Source of the DNA: Pseudidiomarina aestuarii
GTDB taxonomy: Bacteria; Pseudomonadota; Gammaproteobacteria; Enterobacterales; Alteromonadaceae
Length of the DNA: 64,000 nucleotides
Assembly (NCBI RefSeq): GCF_003987355.1
Contig: NZ_PIPR01000001.1
Location: 1,240,001-1,304,000 of the forward strand
Reading direction: 5' to 3'
The notes beneath the pieces are model-generated. The model ran no database searches, was not told the DNA's origin, and saw only the letters and a list, made by a program, of their open reading frames with translations. The translations under genes were made by a program, and so were the position numbers. Shown here one piece after another: positions 33,771 through 43,297 of the stretch. Position 1 is the stretch's first letter; each line of letters begins with the position of its first letter.

Positions 33771-34991
33771 CTACCTGACGCGCACTGTTAATGTGCCACT
33801 CACACCGCTATCGTTATTACTGATAGAGCCCTGCTCCACGTCATACGCACCAGCTTGCTGTGCTGCGGTACGAAACGCTTCAAAACTATTAAAGCGCTCA
33901 GCACGCGCTTGCAACCGCAGTTCACCGCGCTCAAAGCGGAGTAATTCGAGTTGCATGTCACCTGCTGCTTGAAACGCCGGCTGCAAATCAGTCAGTACTT
34001 GCATCACATTGCCGCTCACTGCTGCCGTTCCCACTACGGCCTCAAGTTGGCGACGTAGTTGCACTTCGGCATTCACAATTGGACCTTCACCCGGCACGAC
34101 GTCACGATAAGTTTGTTCAATGGCGATACGCACTTGTTCTTGCTGCTGCCCGAGCTGAATGTAGGTTGCGACTTGCTGCACATACACCAATGCAATGAAT
34201 ACCGTAGCGGCAATAGCAAACGGGCGCCATGGTAAGTGAGTGCTTACCTTGCGACGTTTACGCGTGACCTTGTAGTCGTTCTGGCGCAAGTTGATGGCGT
34301 GCTTGTGCGCTGCGCTGTTAGCGCTGGCGACGATACTCAGCGGCACTTCAATGTCGGCTGCCTCTAACTTGTCACTGGTCACTTGTACTGGGCCAAAATG
34401 CACCATTTTGGTGCAATCCGCATCCACGAAAGTATCGAGGCCAAGACTGTCGAGCAGTTCTGCTTCGACTGCAAAACCCGACTGTTCACCATTGCGAATA
34501 ATAACGTCGTGGCCGAGCTGCAACGCATGCGCTGTATTGGCTGGCGGCGCTGGCAACAGGTAAAAATCAGGGTATAGCTGATCGGCTTCAATATCGGCAG
34601 CCTGCAACCACTCCAGCCAGTTTTGCATAGCCGTATCGGAAACCACGGCAACCGGCAGTGGTGCTTCGTTACCGGCAACTTTAAAATTGGCAGGCCAAGC
34701 AAAATGAAGCTTGTCGATATCAGTCGCGAACTCATCTTCGAGTGCGTTAGGAACAAGCTGTGCCCAGAGTCGCTGCGAACCAGCCGGTAGCGGTGCCTGC
34801 TTCATACTCACCGCTTGCCCTGCTACAAACACCGCTACGTCGCGACTGCGCGCACGCTCGGTCAATTGCGCTAAATCACTGGCCTGTGGCAGCGTACCGC
34901 TGGCAATTAATTCGCTGCTGGTGCTATTCCAAATCAGCCAATGCACGGGTTGCTCAGCGCTTGCGGGCAGCCGAATGTACAGCGTTTCCAT
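33771..34991 (-). CDS. gspL: Type II secretion inner-membrane protein L
   Basis: This 406-residue protein has a cytoplasmic actin-like domain (about 1-235; METLYIRLPASAEQPVHWLI at the start, LVPNALEDEFATDIDKLHFA near 80), a linker of Arg/Lys residues (YKVTRKRRKVSTHLPW), one membrane helix (about 256-276) and a periplasmic ferredoxin-like domain. GspL recruits the GspE ATPase to the membrane and pairs with GspM. It starts one base after the gspK stop. Confidence 0.93.
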   Translation of the reverse strand: METLYIRLPASAEQPVHWLIWNSTSSELIASGTLPQASDLAQLTERARSRDVAVFVAGQAVSMKQAPLPAGSQRLWAQLVPNALEDEFATDIDKLHFAWPANFKVAGNEAPLPVAVVSDTAMQNWLEWLQAADIEADQLYPDFYLLPAPPANTAHALQLGHDVIIRNGEQSGFAVEAELLDSLGLDTFVDADCTKMVHFGPVQVTSDKLEAADIEVPLSIVASANSAAHKHAINLRQNDYKVTRKRRKVSTHLPWRPFAIAATVFIALVYVQQVATYIQLGQQQEQVRIAIEQTYRDVVPGEGPIVNAEVQLRRQLEAVVGTAAVSGNVMQVLTDLQPAFQAAGDMQLELLRFERGELRLQARAERFNSFEAFRTAAQQAGAYDVEQGSISNNDSGVSGTLTVRVR

Positions 34992-34992
34992 G

Positions 34993-36057
34993 TTAATCTC
35001 CTATGCTTCGGTAAAGTACCCGTGTCTGCTCTTCACCAATGAGCAAGAACGAACGGCCACGCAAGGTTAGATCACCGAAGTTAATTTGTGCTGTGACTTC
35101 AAAATACTGACTTTTCACGGACAGATCGTCAAGCGCTCCGCCCAATTGACTGACAACCGTTGCGTCAGGGCGGACATTGCCACCAAACTCCGGTCGAATT
35201 TGATTCGATTCAGCGCGCGACATTGCACTGTCATTGCGCAGATTCTCGGTTGATTCATAGCCCTCTTCGGGCCGACTATTGAGGAAGCTCTGCGCATCAT
35301 CAACGGTCATCGCACCCAAAGTTGCGGCATACAACAATTCGGGCCGGTTCTCAGGTAGAGTGTTCGGATTCAAGGTCCATTTGGCATTGTTCGGCCACAT
35401 ACAAAGATACGGCTTCATGACTTGGTAGATTTGTGGTGTGACACCGCGAATCAAACGCAACTCCGAATACTCAGCCAAATAGGTATTGCCGGCGCGATAA
35501 GGAAACTCTCGTGATTCATAATCAGCGTCTTCAGCACCATAACTGCTGACCAAGTTCTGATCTTCATCAAGCCAATCCACGGTGCTGTCGACAATGGTAT
35601 CGATGGTGTATTGATCGCCATCTTCTAATACAGCCATCAGCAGCATGCGAAATTGCGTTTTACGGCGTTCGAGAAGACCTTGCTGGTCTTCAGGTAGGCG
35701 CAAACTATTCACGTTGAAGCAGCTGTGCTGATCTTTAATAACGCCTTGAATGTCACCCCCTTCAACGGGGTAGCGCTGACCGCTTGAACTTTGTAGTGCC
35801 CACTCTTGCTGCACGTGCGCGGTAAAATCATCTTCCACCAACTCGGTTTGCAGTAAGTCGCGCACTATGGTCTCTGCGCTCACCCAGTACCAGTGGCCTT
35901 GTTCAGCCTGCTGCAAGTTGGCAGTGCGGAGCACGCTGGTTTGTAAGCGCTCGCTTAAGCTCATGGCAACTACTGCCACTATCGCCACCACCAGCAGCAC
36001 GATGATTAACGCGACGCCTTGTTGTTGTGGTTTGCTTGCGCTCATGTGCTTACGCAT
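34993..36057 (-). CDS. gspK: Type II secretion minor pseudopilin K
   Basis: This 354-residue protein has the prepilin site QQQGVALIIVLLVVAIVAVV without Glu+5, as typical of GspK. The soluble domain contains the SAM-like helical insert (EDQQGLLERRKTQFRMLLMA) and FNVNSLRLPED, a calcium-site-like stretch near the start of the domain. It caps the pseudopilus tip with GspI and GspJ. The start overlaps gspJ (TAATG). MRKHMSAS offers a second ATG at 36045. Confidence 0.92.
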   Translation of the reverse strand: MRKHMSASKPQQQGVALIIVLLVVAIVAVVAMSLSERLQTSVLRTANLQQAEQGHWYWVSAETIVRDLLQTELVEDDFTAHVQQEWALQSSSGQRYPVEGGDIQGVIKDQHSCFNVNSLRLPEDQQGLLERRKTQFRMLLMAVLEDGDQYTIDTIVDSTVDWLDEDQNLVSSYGAEDADYESREFPYRAGNTYLAEYSELRLIRGVTPQIYQVMKPYLCMWPNNAKWTLNPNTLPENRPELLYAATLGAMTVDDAQSFLNSRPEEGYESTENLRNDSAMSRAESNQIRPEFGGNVRPDATVVSQLGGALDDLSVKSQYFEVTAQINFGDLTLRGRSFLLIGEEQTRVLYRSIGD

Positions 36058-36782
36058 TAGCCTTCTCCGCCATTCGGATTATCCGGCGTGTCCGGCTGCG
36101 GGTTATTCTCATCTGGGTTCTGCTCAATCGGCTCTGGCACTTGCTCGGTAAAATCACCACCATTGATGGTAAATACTCGTTGAATGCGGCCCCACCGCTC
36201 GGTAACCAATGTCAGTTCAATAGCCAAGGGGAGCTCATTGGCGAAGTCCCACTCTTCGAGCCATTCATCACTGCCCGCGGCACCAGCACCAGCATTATTA
36301 CGAGCTTCATCAGCAGGTGGGCGCCGATAAAACATGAGCTCCATAGACTCGACATCTTCGAAAATGATTCGTGACTTCGCATCCTCACTGGCGCTGACAT
36401 CGACATAGTAAAAGTTCTCACGAACCAAATTACCGTCGTTTAGCAAATAGGCAACTGGCTCGAGCTCACTGCGCGGCAGCATAGCGCCGGGGTTTAGCCA
36501 GCTATTGCGGACAAAAGCAAAGCGCTCATCATCGGCAAAAAAGAACCGGCCTGTAGCGTTTTTACGGGGCACCATAGAGCGAATATCACGCTCCAATGTG
36601 AGCATGGAATATTGCAGTTGTTGCAGGTCTTTAATGGCGGACTCGCTCTGCTCACTGGTGCGCATCATGCTATTGACAATACTCGAGGCAGCCACACCAA
36701 TAATGGCAAATATAGCCATGGTTACCAGCACTTCCACTAGAGTGAAGCCGCCGTTGCGTGGGGCGCTGCATGACCGTCTCAT
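36057..36782 (-). CDS. gspJ: Type II secretion minor pseudopilin J
   Basis: This 241-residue protein begins with the prepilin leader and NGGFTLVEVLVTMAIFAIIG. Central segments LQQLQYSMLTLERDIRSMVP and FVRNSWLNPGAMLPRSELEP are typical of GspJ. The C-terminal 25 residues are Pro/Glu/Asn-rich (PEPIEQNPDENNPQPDTPDN), a tail longer than usual and probably disordered. It overlaps gspI by 4 bp. Confidence 0.92.
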   Translation of the reverse strand: MRRSCSAPRNGGFTLVEVLVTMAIFAIIGVAASSIVNSMMRTSEQSESAIKDLQQLQYSMLTLERDIRSMVPRKNATGRFFFADDERFAFVRNSWLNPGAMLPRSELEPVAYLLNDGNLVRENFYYVDVSASEDAKSRIIFEDVESMELMFYRRPPADEARNNAGAGAAGSDEWLEEWDFANELPLAIELTLVTERWGRIQRVFTINGGDFTEQVPEPIEQNPDENNPQPDTPDNPNGGEG

Positions 36783-37159
36783 TGGCGTATCGGCCCTTGA
36801 TAAACACTGATCTGGTGCAATGGGCGTTGCTCAGGATCGTCAGCGGGTGCAACCCGCACGGTCACGTAATAAATACCTTCGTTGGGTGTGTCACTGACCT
36901 CAACGGTCCAATTAAACGATTGGTCGGCAATAATTTCGGTGCCATTGGAATTGTCGCGCGGCGGATACTCCAGTGACATCCGCGCCACTGCATTGCTGGC
37001 GGCATAACGCGCCAACGTTTTTTCCTGCATGTAACTGAGGTCATTGAGATGGCCACTCGAGGAGGAAATGCCGGCAATGGCAGCTAACGCGAAAATAGCC
37101 AGCGCCGCCATGACTTCAATCAACGTAAAACCTGTTTGATGGTTTGGCTTAGTAGTCAT
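36779..37159 (-). CDS. gspI: Type II secretion minor pseudopilin I
   Basis: This 126-residue protein starts MTTKPNHQTGFTLIEVMAAL with a normal prepilin site, and has KTLARYAASNAVARMSLEYP and WTVEVSDTPNEGIYYVTVRV, as in GspI. Start 37159 lies inside the end of gspH (11-bp overlap); an ATG at 37222 would add 21 residues that do not look like a leader. Confidence 0.9.
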   Translation of the reverse strand: MTTKPNHQTGFTLIEVMAALAIFALAAIAGISSSSGHLNDLSYMQEKTLARYAASNAVARMSLEYPPRDNSNGTEIIADQSFNWTVEVSDTPNEGIYYVTVRVAPADDPEQRPLHQISVYQGPIRQ

Positions 37160-37751
37160 TTTCGTACTCCTCCGCCAACACATCGAGATAATCCAAACGG
37201 CCATAGTCGAGTTGGAAACCATCGAGGCTATGGATGCCTAGTTCAGGCGCTTCAGGACGCTCTAAATCAGTAAATGTCAGACGAAAGATCGGTAACTCAC
37301 CACTGCCAAAAATAAATAATTGAGGGAACAACACCGGTCCTTCTGACTCTGTCGCTTCGGTATCCTCGTCGTTATCCTCAGGACTGAATAGCTCGATGAC
37401 TTCTTGGTCATCATCAATCATGCCAATGCCTTGGATATCGACGGTCAGCCGCGTGTCCGTGGGCAACAGCTGCTCGCGTAAGCCACGCTCATCAAGGGCT
37501 TCCCAGCGCAAGTTATCTTGATTCCAGCGAACAAAACGATAGCTCTCATCATCAAAATGAAAGCCTAAAATGGCATGCCGAACCAGTGCATACTCACGTG
37601 CATATTCCATACGGTAATAGAGTTCTTGCACGAATTCGGCATTGTCGTCATCACGGCGGTCGGGCACTACAAAGGTCACGGCGGTTGCGAGAATCGCAAT
37701 AATCGCCAGTGTGACCATCACCTCTATAAGCGTAAACCCGCGCTGACGCAT
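37149..37751 (-). CDS. gspH: Type II secretion minor pseudopilin H
   Basis: This 200-residue protein has the prepilin leader MRQRGFTLIEVMVTLAIIAI and the GspH segments FVQELYYRMEYAREYALVRH and GFHFDDESYRFVRWNQDNLR. An acidic loop (EDNDEDTEATESEGP) enlarges the domain. GspH joins the major pseudopilus to the tip complex. The 99-bp gap to gspG upstream is filled by a heptamer-armed repeat, an unusual break in this operon. Confidence 0.9.
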   Translation of the reverse strand: MRQRGFTLIEVMVTLAIIAILATAVTFVVPDRRDDDNAEFVQELYYRMEYAREYALVRHAILGFHFDDESYRFVRWNQDNLRWEALDERGLREQLLPTDTRLTVDIQGIGMIDDDQEVIELFSPEDNDEDTEATESEGPVLFPQLFIFGSGELPIFRLTFTDLERPEAPELGIHSLDGFQLDYGRLDYLDVLAEEYENDY

Positions 37752-37760
37752 GGAACTCCT

Positions 37761-37848
37761 TGTTGTTAGCTACTAGCGATTAGTTACTGGCTACTCGAAA
37801 ACAAAGATCTAGGCAGTTCTCATAGCTAGTAGCCATTAGCTAGTAACG
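37761..37848. repeat. Heptamer-armed inverted repeat, copy A
   Basis: Five left heptamers (TGTTGTT, AGCTACT, AGCGATT, AGTTACT, GGCTACT), a 25-bp centre at 37796-37820 with the AGATCT core, and four right heptamers (CATAGCT, AGTAGCC, ATTAGCT, AGTAACG) complementary in pattern to the left. It fills the gspH-gspG gap inside the secretion operon and ends 2 bp before the gspG stop codon. Confidence 0.9.
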
Positions 37849-37850
37849 CT

Positions 37851-38267
37851 CTAGTTTTCTAAGTTCCAGTTACCGATGTCGTCTTCGGTGCCTGCTTGAC
37901 CATCCGGACCCGCAGAGAAGATATCGATATCCCCATATTCGCCTGGATTCAGCATCATGTACTCTTCGCCGTATGGATCAGTCGGCAAACGTTGAATGTA
38001 ACCGCCGCGACGGTAGTTTCGTGGGGCTGGCTCATACTGTGGCTCTTCGATCAGCGCCTGCAACCCTTGCTCGGTAGTCGGATAGACGCCGTTATCGAGA
38101 CGGTATTGCGCCAACGCATTCTCTAGCGAGACAATATCGGTACGCGCTTTCTGCCGGTTGGCGGAATCACTCGCACCAATAACGTTAGGCACAATGAGTG
38201 CGGCTAACAATCCGAGTATGGCAATCACGACCATAATCTCGAGCAAACTAAATCCTTTCTGTTTCAT
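37851..38267 (-). CDS. gspG: Type II secretion major pseudopilin G
   Basis: This 138-residue protein has the prepilin leader MKQKGFSLLEIMVVIAILGL, the long N-terminal helix, RTDIVSLENALAQYRLDNGV, YPTTEQGLQALIEEP, LPTDPYGEEYMMLNPGEYGD and the calcium-site motif SAGPDGQAGTEDDIGNW, all hallmark GspG features. It forms the pseudopilus body. It is flanked on both sides by heptamer repeats (37761-37848 and 38285-38393), so its mRNA segment sits between two potential hairpins. Confidence 0.96.
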   Translation of the reverse strand: MKQKGFSLLEIMVVIAILGLLAALIVPNVIGASDSANRQKARTDIVSLENALAQYRLDNGVYPTTEQGLQALIEEPQYEPAPRNYRRGGYIQRLPTDPYGEEYMMLNPGEYGDIDIFSAGPDGQAGTEDDIGNWNLEN

Positions 38268-38284
38268 ATAACCCCCTTAAAAAT

Positions 38285-38393
38285 CGTTGTTCGTTGTTCG
38301 TTGTTCGTTGTTCGTAAATTGAAGCGAAGTATTCGATACTCTCAGCGCAAGTCTCGAACAACGAAAAGCGAAGCGTTCGAAAAACGAATAACG
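38285..38393. repeat. Heptamer-armed inverted repeat, copy B (variant type)
   Basis: Four perfect tandem CGTTGTT heptamers (38285-38312) and a right arm with AACAACG, AAAAGCG, AAAAACG and AATAACG, the complements of CGTTNTT-type heptamers. The 44-bp middle lacks the GATCT core and instead holds AGTAT-TCG-ATACT. It lies in the 135-bp gspG-gspF gap. Confidence 0.8.
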
Positions 38394-38402
38394 GTATTTG
38401 CT

Positions 38403-39650
38403 TTAGAGTCCCATGGCTTGGTTTAGTGCCAAGATGGGCTGAATAATCGCTAACACGATGAACAGGACAATCCCCGCCATAGTTACAATCAAGGCCGGTT
38501 CGAATATTTTCAGAGCCACATTCATCGTGTTTTCAAAGTCGCGATCTTGGTTGTCTGCGGCGCGGCCCAGCATTTGTTCTAGCTCACCACTTTTCTCACC
38601 CGCTGCAATCATATGCAGCATCATCGGCGGAAAGAGTTTGGTGTTCGCCAAAGCGTTACGCAATGACGAGCCTTCGCGCACGCGGTCGGACGCTTCTTCG
38701 ATGGCTTGTTGCATGGCGCGGTTGGTCAGTACCCGACCAGTAATTCTTAGGCCATCCAACAAAGGAACTGCCGACGCTGATAAGATACTCAGCGTACGAC
38801 TAAAGCGTGCCGTGTTCACTGCTTTGATAACGCGCCCGAATAAAGGTGTTTTCAGTACCCAAGCATCGTATTTATCGCGAAACGCAGGCTTTCTCAACGC
38901 TTGCGTGAATGCAATGCTGGCGATAATCAACGCCACCAAAATATAAGGTCCAAAAGTTTGTAGGAAACTACTGATAGCGAGCATCACCGTGGTGGTTGTG
39001 GGGAGAGTTTGATCCAGTGAGACAAACTGCTCAACGATGTTCGGTACCACCGACACCAATAAGAAAATCACGATGCAAATGGCGACGAATGTCAGCACCA
39101 TCGGATAAATCAGCGCTTGCGTCAGTTGGCTTTTCAAGCGATTCCGCTGTTCGGTGTAATCGGCAAGTCGATTCAAGACTTCGTCGAGGTGCCCTGAGCG
39201 CTCGCCCGCAGCCACCATTGATGTGAATAGCTTATCGAAGACATGTGGATATTCGCTCATCGCCTCGGCTAACGAATAGCCCTCGACGACTTTCGAGCGT
39301 ACTGCCATCAGTAAGTTGGTCAGTCGTGCCTTATCGGTCTGCTCCGCAACGGCCAATAACGCTTGCTCAATAGGTAACGCACCTTGCACAAGAGTTGCCA
39401 GTTGGCGAGTGATCAAAGCTAAATCAGCGGCTTTGATACGACGAATTCGCGCTCGCGCAAACCAACCCGCAACACCACCGGCAGTCGATTCACTCGTGGC
39501 TCGATTTTGTTGCTCAGCGACTTCAACCGATACTGGCAGCAAGCCCTGTTCACGCAAAAGTTGACGCACTTGGCGTTCGGTATCGCCTTCTAGAACACCA
39601 TTTTTTTTGCGCCCACTGGCATCCAGCGCTTGATACGCAAATGCACCCAT
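38403..39650 (-). CDS. gspF: Type II secretion inner-membrane protein F
   Basis: This 415-residue platform protein begins MGAFAYQALDASGRKKNGVL and EGDTERQVRQLLREQGLLPV, the standard GspF N-terminus, followed by two GspF helical domains (LALITRQLATLVQGALPIEQ at about 76, FSRTLSILSASAVPLLDGLR at about 278) and three membrane helices. MLHMIAAGEKSGELEQMLGR is a conserved segment. It contacts GspE and GspL at the base of the machine and lies 3 bp from gspE. Confidence 0.95.
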   Translation of the reverse strand: MGAFAYQALDASGRKKNGVLEGDTERQVRQLLREQGLLPVSVEVAEQQNRATSESTAGGVAGWFARARIRRIKAADLALITRQLATLVQGALPIEQALLAVAEQTDKARLTNLLMAVRSKVVEGYSLAEAMSEYPHVFDKLFTSMVAAGERSGHLDEVLNRLADYTEQRNRLKSQLTQALIYPMVLTFVAICIVIFLLVSVVPNIVEQFVSLDQTLPTTTTVMLAISSFLQTFGPYILVALIIASIAFTQALRKPAFRDKYDAWVLKTPLFGRVIKAVNTARFSRTLSILSASAVPLLDGLRITGRVLTNRAMQQAIEEASDRVREGSSLRNALANTKLFPPMMLHMIAAGEKSGELEQMLGRAADNQDRDFENTMNVALKIFEPALIVTMAGIVLFIVLAIIQPILALNQAMGL

Positions 39651-39653
39651 ACG

Positions 39654-41171
39654 TTATTCCTCACGCGTGACGCGCAAGACTTCCTCTAATGTGGTTAAAC
39701 CCAGTGCGACTTTGCTCAAACCGTCATCGCGAATACTCGGGGTATGCTTGCGCACGTACTTGTCGATGGCTTGCTCGCCATGACCGTTGTGGACCAGTTC
39801 ACGCACCTTCTCATCAACCACCAGTAATTCATGAATACCGGTCCGGCCGCGATAGCCGGTATGGTTGCACTTCTCGCAACCTTTGGCGCGATACAAGACC
39901 GCAGTTTTGCGCTCTTTCTTGCTGAAAAATTCGAGTTCGTCGTCACTGGGTTCATAGGTTTCTTTACACTCGTCGCACAGCGTACGCACGAGTCGTTGCG
40001 CTAGCACTGCAAGGAGCGAAGAGCTCAGCAGGAATGGTTCGACGCCCATGTCTTCCAGACGCGTAATCGCGCCAGCAGCGGTATTGGTGTGCAAAGTCGA
40101 CATCACGAGGTGACCGGTCAACGACGCTTGCACCGCAATTTGTGCGGTTTCGACATCACGGATCTCACCGACCATGACTACGTCGGGGTCTTGTCGCAAA
40201 ATAGCGCGCAAACCGCGGGCGAAGGTCATCTGGACTTTTGGATTGACCTGCATCTGCCCGATACCTTCAATGGCATACTCAATCGGGTCTTCAACGGTCA
40301 AAATGTTACGGTCTTTGGAATTGATATCGCTCAAGCCCGCGTACAAAGTGGTACTTTTACCAGAGCCCGTTGGGCCGGTAACCAAGATGATGCCGTGGGG
40401 CTTTTTGATGAGCTCTGCGAAAATTTTGCGGTTTGCCTCAGTCATGCCGAGCTGTGCCAAGTTCAAACGCGCGTTATTTTTATCGAGCAAACGCAATACT
40501 ACCCGTTCGCCATGATTCGATGGCATGGTCGATACCCGCACATCGACTGCACGACCGGCAATCAGCAAGCTAATACGACCATCCTGCGGCACCCGTTTCT
40601 CGGCGATATCTAACTGCGCCATTACTTTGATCCGCGACACTAGCAATGAACTGAGTTTGCGGTTGGGGCGAATGACTTCACGTAGCACGCCGTCGATACG
40701 GAAGCGCACTAATAAATCTTTTTCGAAGGTCTCTATATGAATATCTGACGCGCCTTCTTTAATCGCTTCCGACAACATGGCGTTGATCAATTTTATAATC
40801 GGCGCGTCATCTTCGCTTTCGAGCAAGTCTTCAGTTTGCGGAAGTTCGTCGGCCAACGAAAATAGGTTCGTCTCGTTACCGATGTCTTCCATCAACTGCT
40901 TAGCTTCCGAAGAATCGCGCTGATAGGCTTGCGTTAAAATCGCTTCAAAGGTGTCGTTGTCATGCTTTTGTACGCTGAACGATTGGCCGAGCACGCGGCG
41001 TACTTCAATTAATGCATCGCGATCAAAGTCGGCGCGAGTGTGAACAATATAGGTTGCCTCACCATCCGGCTCATTGCGATTTTCTTGTACCACCACACCG
41101 TGCCGTTTGGCGAATCCAAATGGCAAGCGTCGCGGCGCTATAACTGCTGCGACGTCAGCGATTTCACTCAT
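39654..41171 (-). CDS. gspE: Type II secretion ATPase E
   Basis: This 505-residue cytoplasmic ATPase has [13 protein letters not shown] near the start (the N1 GspL-binding region), Walker [16 protein letters not shown] (about 264), [20 protein letters not shown], Walker [21 protein letters not shown] and the zinc module CDEC...CEKC (about 398-435) with [12 protein letters not shown]. The start at 41171 overlaps the gspD stop (ATGAGTGA). It energises assembly of the canonical machine and is a distant paralogue of the ATPase at 25208-26887. Confidence 0.95.
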   Translation of the reverse strand: MSEIADVAAVIAPRRLPFGFAKRHGVVVQENRNEPDGEATYIVHTRADFDRDALIEVRRVLGQSFSVQKHDNDTFEAILTQAYQRDSSEAKQLMEDIGNETNLFSLADELPQTEDLLESEDDAPIIKLINAMLSEAIKEGASDIHIETFEKDLLVRFRIDGVLREVIRPNRKLSSLLVSRIKVMAQLDIAEKRVPQDGRISLLIAGRAVDVRVSTMPSNHGERVVLRLLDKNNARLNLAQLGMTEANRKIFAELIKKPHGIILVTGPTGSGKSTTLYAGLSDINSKDRNILTVEDPIEYAIEGIGQMQVNPKVQMTFARGLRAILRQDPDVVMVGEIRDVETAQIAVQASLTGHLVMSTLHTNTAAGAITRLEDMGVEPFLLSSSLLAVLAQRLVRTLCDECKETYEPSDDELEFFSKKERKTAVLYRAKGCEKCNHTGYRGRTGIHELLVVDEKVRELVHNGHGEQAIDKYVRKHTPSIRDDGLSKVALGLTTLEEVLRVTREE

Positions 41172-43269
41172 TGCCAGACCCTTCTTTCTGATCTTTGATG
41201 GCACCTTTCTCGCGCAGATATTCTTCATACCCTGGCGGTAATGCCAACGATGTATCAAACTCCGGCAGTAGAGGCCCTTTCGTGCGTGGCATAAGTTCAA
41301 TACCATCTTCTTGCGCTTTCAGTTGCTCGGCGCGAATAAAATTGTATTTACGACTACTCAGGCCAGTGGCGGTAGATGAGTCACGTATGATCGTAGGTTT
41401 TAAGAACACCATCAAATTACGCTTTTGGCGAGTAGTCGAGGTTGAGCTGAAAAGCTTGCCAAGAAACGGGATATCACCGAGTAGCGGAATCTTAGAGACA
41501 CTTTCCTGCACATCTTCATCGATGAGGCCACCGAGCACAATGGTGTCGCCGTCTTCGGCCATAACCACCGTTTTCAGTTCACGCTTGTTAATGGTGATAT
41601 CGACCGACGTTGCACCACTTAGACTCGATACTTCTTGCTCGATTACCATCTGCACCGCATTACCTTCATTGATTTGCGGCGTCACTTTCAACTTGATACC
41701 AATGTCTTCACGATTAACCGTTTGGAATGGGTTTTGGTTATCGCTACCAATCGTCGAGCCGGTGATAGTTGGAACCGACTGACCAACCAAGAATGAGGCT
41801 TCTTCATTATCCACGGTCATAATGCTTGGCGTGGCCAAAATATTGGAATTGGTGGTGGTGCTGACCGCTTGCAAAATAGCGCCCCAGTCATTTTTAATCA
41901 CCCCAATCATGGTGCCATTCACGTTGCCCAGTAACTGCGCCAGTAACTCGACATTACCTTGCTGTGCTGGCTCCTCGGTAACGAGTGGGTTGCCCGCATT
42001 ATCGACTTCACGCGTAACCCGACCCGGCTGTTCCCGCGCTAAGTACGCTGCTGCAGCCAACTGCCCAATCGGCACTTGATTGCCATTGTTGTATTGCACC
42101 AAACCCGCATCTTCCGAAATCCATTGCAAGCCAAAATCAACACCGTCACCTTCGAATATCTCAACAATGATGGCTTCGACATGAACTTGGGCGCGACGGA
42201 TGTCGAGTTGACGGATCACGTTTTCAAGATTCATCAACATATCGGGTTGCGCGGTAATCACCAGCGAGTTACTCGCCTCGTGCGCGGTGATACTAATATT
42301 GTTATTCGAACGACTACGGCGCTGCGGTGCACCCTGTGGCTGCCCCTGCCCGCCTTGCTGCTGTTCTGCAACCAAAGAATCTGACACACCCTGCAGTACA
42401 TCGACCAATTCTTCGGCTTTGGCATACTTCAAGTACACCACCCGCGTATTGCCTTCGGTTTGTAGATCTTTATCGAGCTGCTCAATCAATTTCACCACGC
42501 GCTCACGGGCTTGCGGCTCGCCGCTGACTACCACCGAGTTGGTGCGCTCATCGGCGACAATTTTCGGGATTAATAATGCTGGCGTACCATCCGCGGTTTT
42601 CTCAAACAGCGCAGAGGCGATGCGAACGACCTCTGATGCGGACGCGTACTGCAACTTCACGACGCGAACGTCTTGATTACCAGCGCGGTCAACACGCTCA
42701 ATAATTTCCACCAAACGTTGCACGGTCTCACTGCGGCCGGTCAACATAATCACGTTCGACGGGTCATACGAAACCACGTTGCCGCCGCCACTGGCGTCAT
42801 TCAGCAAGCGCAGTAACGGGGCTAATTCACGCACAGAAACATTTAGAACAGGAACAACGCGGGTGACTAAGGTATCACCACCAAGCGAGTTGTCATCGAC
42901 TACGGGGATGGCGCCATTGCGCGCATCTTTGTCACGCATAACTTTTATGACACCGGACTCCATTTGCACGGTGGCAAAACCGTAGACATCCAACACGTTC
43001 AAGAAAAACTGCCAATATTGATCTTCCGTCATCACGTCATAACTGCGCACATCAATTTTACCGCGCACATCAGGATCGATAATCATGGTTTTACCCAAGT
43101 TACGTCCCACTACCTGAATGAATTCAGTGATGTCCGTGTTCTTAAAGCTCGCGGCGTATTCGACCGGCTCTTCGGCTGCGCTGCGTTGTGCTTGGGCGTA
43201 GCTCACAGCTGAGCTAGCTGCAGCGGCGAGGCTCAATGCCAGCGCGATGGAGAGTGTGGAGTGACGCAT
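41164..43269 (-). CDS. gspD: Type II secretion secretin D
   Basis: This 701-residue outer-membrane secretin has a normal signal peptide ([20 protein letters not shown], then YAQAQR) and no lipobox. The N0 domain ([20 protein letters not shown]), N1-N3 repeats ([60 protein letters not shown]) and the secretin core at about 425-620 ([64 protein letters not shown]) are all present. Start 43269 has an AAAGGA site; the longer frame lacks one. The C-terminal 70 residues (S-domain region) may need a pilotin, not seen in the window. Confidence 0.96.
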   Translation of the reverse strand: MRHSTLSIALALSLAAAASSAVSYAQAQRSAAEEPVEYAASFKNTDITEFIQVVGRNLGKTMIIDPDVRGKIDVRSYDVMTEDQYWQFFLNVLDVYGFATVQMESGVIKVMRDKDARNGAIPVVDDNSLGGDTLVTRVVPVLNVSVRELAPLLRLLNDASGGGNVVSYDPSNVIMLTGRSETVQRLVEIIERVDRAGNQDVRVVKLQYASASEVVRIASALFEKTADGTPALLIPKIVADERTNSVVVSGEPQARERVVKLIEQLDKDLQTEGNTRVVYLKYAKAEELVDVLQGVSDSLVAEQQQGGQGQPQGAPQRRSRSNNNISITAHEASNSLVITAQPDMLMNLENVIRQLDIRRAQVHVEAIIVEIFEGDGVDFGLQWISEDAGLVQYNNGNQVPIGQLAAAAYLAREQPGRVTREVDNAGNPLVTEEPAQQGNVELLAQLLGNVNGTMIGVIKNDWGAILQAVSTTTNSNILATPSIMTVDNEEASFLVGQSVPTITGSTIGSDNQNPFQTVNREDIGIKLKVTPQINEGNAVQMVIEQEVSSLSGATSVDITINKRELKTVVMAEDGDTIVLGGLIDEDVQESVSKIPLLGDIPFLGKLFSSTSTTRQKRNLMVFLKPTIIRDSSTATGLSSRKYNFIRAEQLKAQEDGIELMPRTKGPLLPEFDTSLALPPGYEEYLREKGAIKDQKEGSGNE

Positions 43270-43297
43270 GCGTATTCCTTTCATTCTGATTCTGCTT

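Noticed and set aside
41195-41782. Long plus-strand open frame opposite gspD
   Set aside because: No ribosome site, no recognisable domain, and the opposing strand encodes a clearly conserved secretin; it is a by-product of gspD codon usage.
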